This document shows positions 60,734 through 64,000 of a DNA stretch of 64,000 bases, piece by piece (positions within the stretch are counted from its first letter, which is position 1; the number at the start of each line of letters is the position of its first letter). The stretch covers positions 1,364,001 to 1,428,000 of the forward strand of contig NZ_CP062221.1 in assembly GCF_021590045.1 (NCBI RefSeq). Direction: 5' to 3'. The position numbers and the translations under genes are program-made. Source of the stretch: Cellulomonas palmilytica. GTDB taxonomy: Bacteria > Actinomycetota > Actinomycetes > Actinomycetales > Cellulomonadaceae. The notes beneath the pieces were generated by a model, which saw nothing but the letters and a program-made list of their open reading frames with translations, searched no databases and was not told the DNA's origin.

Positions 60734-61108
60734 ATGGAGTTCAGGCTCGAGCTCGTGATCCTCCCGGTCAGTGATGTCGACCGGGCCAAGGCCTTCTACT
60801 CGGAGCAGGTCGGCTTCGTCGTCGACCACGACCAGCGGGTCAGCGACGACGTGCGGTTCGTGCAGCTGACCGCACCCGGGTCGGCGTGCTCGATCGCCGT
60901 CGGCCAGGGGCTGACCGACGCCCCGCCGGGGTCGGTCAAGGGGCTGCAGGTCGTCGTCGACGACGCCGACGCGGCCCGCGCGTTCCTGCTGGAGCACGGC
61001 GTCGACGCCCCGCCCGTGCAGGACCTGCCGTGGGGCCGGTTCACGGGCTTCACGGATCCGGACGGCAACGGGTGGACGGTGCAGCAGATGCCGGCCTGGC
61101 GCGGCTGA
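60734..61108 (+). CDS. VOC (glyoxalase/bleomycin-resistance fold) protein
   Basis: The 124-residue protein has the VOC motif VILPVSDVDRAKAFYSEQVGFVVDH and ends FTDPDGNGWTVQQMP, with the metal-site-like His and Glu positions partly changed. Function unknown; such proteins range from dioxygenases to antibiotic-binding proteins. ATG 60734 fits the family start. Confidence 0.85.
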   Translation: MEFRLELVILPVSDVDRAKAFYSEQVGFVVDHDQRVSDDVRFVQLTAPGSACSIAVGQGLTDAPPGSVKGLQVVVDDADAARAFLLEHGVDAPPVQDLPWGRFTGFTDPDGNGWTVQQMPAWRG

Positions 61109-61153
61109 CGAGCCCGCCGCGCCGACGGGCGACGCCGCCCCGTGCCCGGCGGG

Positions 61154-61429
61154 TCAGGCGTGGACCAGGGAGCCCTCGGGGGTGATCTCGTCGGCGGTCT
61201 CGTCGTCGAACCAGCGGCCGTGCTCGCCGAGGTAGCGGAACTGCACGACCGTGCCTGTCGGGACGGTGACGGTCACGCTCGACGTGCCGTTCGAGCGGCG
61301 GCGCAGCACGTGCGTGCCGGGCGTCCAGTCGTTGAACGTGCCGACGACGCTCACGGGACCGTCGACGGCGGTCGCCGGGAGGGCGAACGTGAGGCGGGTG
61401 GCGGACGCGGCGCGGGACTTCTTGAGCAA
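61154..61429 (-). CDS. Small CBM48/isoamylase-N-terminal domain protein
   Basis: The 91-residue product is almost entirely one CBM48 domain: SVVGTFNDWTPGTHVLRR, then VVQFRYLGEHGRWFDDETAD. CBM48 modules bind alpha-glucans such as glycogen and are usually fused to amylase-type enzymes; here the module is alone. The start is TTG 61429, with GAGG five bases upstream. Confidence 0.75.
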   Translation of the reverse strand: MLKKSRAASATRLTFALPATAVDGPVSVVGTFNDWTPGTHVLRRRSNGTSSVTVTVPTGTVVQFRYLGEHGRWFDDETADEITPEGSLVHA

Positions 61430-61548
61430 CGGGACCTCGCTTGAGCGGGAAATGGCTGCGGACGACGGTGCGTGCGGTGACGCGGGCGGGTTCGGGCGTC
61501 GCGGGCATCGTGGCGCGGTCCTGTTACGTGCAGGCCCCCGGCGGATGA

Positions 61549-61580
61549 CACCCGTGTGACTTCACGGGTGTGACTTCACG
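61549..61580. repeat. Overlapping inverted and direct repeat upstream of the CBM48 gene
   Basis: CACCCGTG (61549-61556) and CACGGGTG (61563-61570) are an 8-bp inverted repeat; TGACTTCACG occurs twice, at 61557-61566 and 61571-61580. A candidate operator or terminator. Confidence 0.5.
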
Positions 61581-61669
61581 CGCCCGATCGGTCGGCGCCG
61601 AACCGGGTGAATCGGGACGAACTCTGCTGACTGTGCCAGAACCGGCACCTAGCCTCGAGCAGGAGGGCC

Positions 61670-63682
61670 GTGTCGTGGCCCGGAAGAGCACCGGCCGTGC
61701 TGGTGGGGGACGGGGGTCGGGTGTCCGAGCGGGCTGACGTCGTGGGTGCGGACGACGAGCGTGCCGTCACCGACGAGCACGCGCCGGGTACCGCGCCCGA
61801 CGAGCACGCGTCCGACGAGCACGCGTCCGACGAGCACGCGTCCGACGAGCACGCGTCCGACGAGCACGGCGGGGTCCCGACGAGCCGGCGGCCGGTCGCG
61901 CCGTGGCGGCGGTCGGTGCGGCGCGTGCTGCTCACGCTCGTCGTCGTGCTGGTCGTCGTCTTGCTGCTGGGGGTGTGGCTCGCGTGGCGCGGGACGCAGG
62001 TCGCGAGTGCGCTCGCGGACGCCGACGCGCAGCTCGGGACGGTCCGCGAGGCGGTGAGCGCCGGGGACGTCGCCGCGGTCGGCGGTGTGCTGCCCGGGTT
62101 GCAGGATTCGGCGGACCGCGCGAGCGCTGCGACGGGCGACCCGGTGTGGCGGGTCGCGGAGCACGCGCCGTGGCTGGGTGCGCAGCTGTCGGCGGTCTCG
62201 GCCGCCACGGACGCCTTCGACGCGCTCGCGCACGACGCGCTGCCGCCGCTCGTCGACGTCGCCGGGGACTTCTCCACCGACGCGCTGACGCCGCAGGACG
62301 GCCGGGTCGACGTGGCGTCGCTGACCGCGATGGCGCCGGCGGTGGCGCAGGCGTACGGCGCGGTCGACGCGGCCGTGGCGCAGCTCGACGCGGTCGACAC
62401 GGACGCGCTCGTCCCGCAGCTCGCGGACCGGCTGGTCCCGGCACGCGAGCAGCTCGCCGAGCTGCGCGACCGGCTGGAGACGGCGGACACCGCGCTCGCG
62501 ATCGTGCCGCCGCTGCTCGGTGCGGACGGCCCGCGCTCGTACCTGGTCCTGGTGCTCAACCCCGCGGAGCTGCGCAGCGCGGGCGGCATCGTGGGCTCGG
62601 TGCTGGAGGTCCGCACGGACGCGGGCGTGATCACGGTGGGCGCGCAGCAGCCGGCGCGCACCATGGGTCGGCCGGACCAGCCCGCGGTCCCGCTCGACCC
62701 GGCGGAGCGTGCGCTGCTGGGCGACGTGCCCGCGCGGTACATGCAGGCGGTGACGGCGACGCCGGACTTCGCGCGCACGGCCGAGCTCGCGAGCGCGCTG
62801 TGGGAGCGCGAGACGGGCCGTCAGGTCGACGGCGTGCTCACGGTCGACCCGGTGGTCCTCGCGCGGCTGCTGGACGTGATCGGCCCGACGACGACGCCCG
62901 ACGGCACCCGGCTCACGTCCGACGACGCGGTCGAGACGCTGCTGTCCGGCGCGTACGCGCGCTACCCGGACGCGACGGACTCGGACACGTTCTTCGCGCA
63001 GGTCGCGCAGTCCGTGGTGAGCGCGACGTTCGCGGGCGGGTACTCGGGCAAGGAGCTCGTCGACGCGGTCGGTGACGTGGTGGGGGAGGGCCGCGTCTCG
63101 GTGTGGACCGCCGACGACGACGTGCGCGAGCGCCTGCGCGACGTCGGGCTCGTGCACGACTTCCTCGCCGACGACGCCGCGGACGTCACGGCGGGCGTGT
63201 TCCTCAACGACACGACCGTCTCCAAGATGGACTACTACCTCGACACCGAGCTCACCGCGGACGACCTGACGTGCTCCGCGGACGGGGCGAGCGCGTGGCT
63301 GCACCTCACGCTCACGAGCACGGCCCCGGCGGACGCCGCGACGTCGCTGCCGCACTACGTGACGGGTGGCGGGGTCAACGGCACGCCCGCCGGGTCGTTC
63401 ACGACGCAGGTGCTGCTGTACTCGCCGCGCGGCGGGACGCTCGGCGAGATCCGCGTCGCGCGCGACGGCGGCGAGCCGCAGTCCGTCGGGCCCGGCCTGC
63501 AGGACCACGAGGGACGCCAGGCGGGCGCGCTCGCGGTGCGGCTCGCGCCCGGCGAGACCGCCACGGTCGACGTGCACGTGACCACCGCGACGGGAGCCGA
63601 CGAGGTGCGCGTCGAGCGCACGCCGACGCTGCAGCACGGTCGCACGGGCCCCGTCCTGACGTGCGGGACGACGACGCCCTGA
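61670..63682 (+). CDS. DUF4012 membrane protein
   Basis: The 670-residue protein has a charged cytoplasmic N-terminus with five DEHAS repeats (about residues 43-67), one membrane helix (RVLLTLVVVLVVVLLLGVWLAW, about 84-105), and a long extracellular part matching DUF4012 (YLVLVLNPAELRSAGGIVGSVLEV is its hallmark). DUF4012 proteins are linked to exopolysaccharide loci; their activity is unknown. AGGAGG is three bases before GTG 61670; GTG 61721 is an alternative. Its last codons are duplicated by a 23-bp repeat. Confidence 0.75.
   Translation: MSWPGRAPAVLVGDGGRVSERADVVGADDERAVTDEHAPGTAPDEHASDEHASDEHASDEHASDEHGGVPTSRRPVAPWRRSVRRVLLTLVVVLVVVLLLGVWLAWRGTQVASALADADAQLGTVREAVSAGDVAAVGGVLPGLQDSADRASAATGDPVWRVAEHAPWLGAQLSAVSAATDAFDALAHDALPPLVDVAGDFSTDALTPQDGRVDVASLTAMAPAVAQAYGAVDAAVAQLDAVDTDALVPQLADRLVPAREQLAELRDRLETADTALAIVPPLLGADGPRSYLVLVLNPAELRSAGGIVGSVLEVRTDAGVITVGAQQPARTMGRPDQPAVPLDPAERALLGDVPARYMQAVTATPDFARTAELASALWERETGRQVDGVLTVDPVVLARLLDVIGPTTTPDGTRLTSDDAVETLLSGAYARYPDATDSDTFFAQVAQSVVSATFAGGYSGKELVDAVGDVVGEGRVSVWTADDDVRERLRDVGLVHDFLADDAADVTAGVFLNDTTVSKMDYYLDTELTADDLTCSADGASAWLHLTLTSTAPADAATSLPHYVTGGGVNGTPAGSFTTQVLLYSPRGGTLGEIRVARDGGEPQSVGPGLQDHEGRQAGALAVRLAPGETATVDVHVTTATGADEVRVERTPTLQHGRTGPVLTCGTTTP
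61799..61868 (+). repeat. 15-bp tandem repeat encoding DEHAS
   Basis: GACGAGCACGCGTCC is repeated four times perfectly and a fifth time in part, in frame, giving an acidic/His tract in the cytoplasmic tail of the DUF4012 protein. Confidence 0.85.
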
Positions 63683-63714
63683 CCTGCGGGACGACGCTGC
63701 GGTGTGACCCGTGA
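63656..63714 (+). repeat. 23-bp repeat at the end of the DUF4012 gene
   Basis: CTGACGTGCGGGACGACG (63656) and CTGACCTGCGGGACGACG (63679) are 23 bases apart. The second copy supplies the stop (63680) and further TGAs at 63705 and 63712 fall in the other two frames. Confidence 0.6.
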
Positions 63715-63762
63715 CTCGGTCGCCACCCGGTCGTCACGGACGGGGGTGCCCGACCGCGGCGG

Positions 63763-63768
63763 TAGAGT
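63763..63768 (+). promoter_or_regulatory. glmU -10 box
   Basis: TAGAGT at 63763-63768 is a good -10; it gives a leader of about 60 bases before glmU. No clear -35 is seen. Confidence 0.4.
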
Positions 63769-63831
63769 GGCGGGCGCGCACGGATCCCACGCCCGGATCG
63801 TCGGGCACACCCTCGCGAGGAGCACCCACAG

Positions 63832-64000
63832 GTGACCGTCCCCCGCCCAGCCGCCGTCATCGTCCTCGCCGCAGGTGAGGGAACCAGGATGCGCTCGGCG
63901 ACCCCGAAGGTCCTGCACACGCTGGCCGGTCGCAGCATGCTCGGCCACGCGCTGGCCACCGCGCAGGCCCTCGACCCGGAGCGGGTCGTGGTCGTCGTCC
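63832..64000 (+). CDS. glmU: GlmU N-terminus (cut by window edge)
   Basis: The frame from GTG 63832 reads [21 protein letters not shown], the nucleotidyltransferase signature of GlmU, the bifunctional glucosamine-1-phosphate acetyltransferase/UDP-GlcNAc pyrophosphorylase that makes UDP-GlcNAc for the cell wall. GAGGAG (63817-63822) precedes the GTG. The rest of the gene is outside the window. Confidence 0.95.
   Translation, partial: MTVPRPAAVIVLAAGEGTRMRSATPKVLHTLAGRSMLGHALATAQALDPERVVVVV

Noticed and set aside
61799..61868. DEHAS repeat as a DNA regulatory array
   Set aside because: The 15-bp unit keeps the reading frame and lies within a convincing coding sequence, so protein-level expansion is simpler.

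Overview
The window is about 74% G+C, with codons ending almost always in G or C. It carries a classic actinobacterial core order (metG-tatD-rpf-rpfB-rsmA-ispE, pmt/rsmI, galU-glp-rimJ, tRNA-Gln near glmU), BldC, DivIVA-like and type VII secretion-associated proteins, and a secreted GH10 xylanase. This points to Cellulomonas or a close relative in the Micrococcales. Many genes have a -10 hexamer ending six or seven bases before the start codon, so leaderless mRNAs look common; this was used to choose several starts.

Positions 1 to about 5200 are accessory DNA: a partial membrane protein, the 3' half of a tRNA ending as an attachment-site remnant, a DUF6924-like gene, a ribbon-helix-helix antitoxin/toxin pair, a frameshifted gene, a decayed tyrosine-integrase C-terminus, a Fic AMP-transferase with an operator-like promoter, and a broken copy of the C-terminus of a WYL regulator. 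The intact WYL regulator and a divergent epoxide-hydrolase gene follow (5.5-7.7 kb), then the xylanase, whose promoter block also exists as an orphan copy upstream of the WYL gene. A second toxin-antitoxin graveyard (10.0-11.1 kb) holds an antitoxin with a truncated PIN toxin and a second copy of the RHH antitoxin with the same upstream box.

From 11.2 to 21.1 kb lie OsmC, a SNF2 helicase, a PH-domain protein, DUF4184, a DivIVA-like protein, a DEAD-box helicase, a small zinc ribbon, TetR/BldC and an amino-acid permease. A 1634-residue helicase-like protein with no visible ATPase or nuclease catalytic residues fills 21.6-26.5 kb. From 27 to 36.3 kb is a cell-envelope/division block: SAF protein, MscL, FmdB, penicillin acylase, 5-FCL, GalU, Glp (gephyrin/MoeA-like), RimJ and a three-segment membrane protein that may be the Glp receptor. 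After tRNA-Ala there is a set of three 70-bp palindromic repeats, then a PadR operon, a secreted protein, a BASS transporter and a cytoplasmic GH20 hexosaminidase.

From 42 to 57 kb are protein mannosyltransferase, RsmI, nicotinamidase, a lipoprotein sugar dehydrogenase, a type VII secretion-like pair, and the MetG-to-IspE cluster, in which both Rpf-like genes share a GTCACG/GTTACG promoter element. The last part has an ArsR/SRPBCC pair, an ABC-F protein, MarR and TetR regulators, tRNA-Gln, a VOC protein, a CBM48 protein, a DUF4012 protein and the start of glmU.
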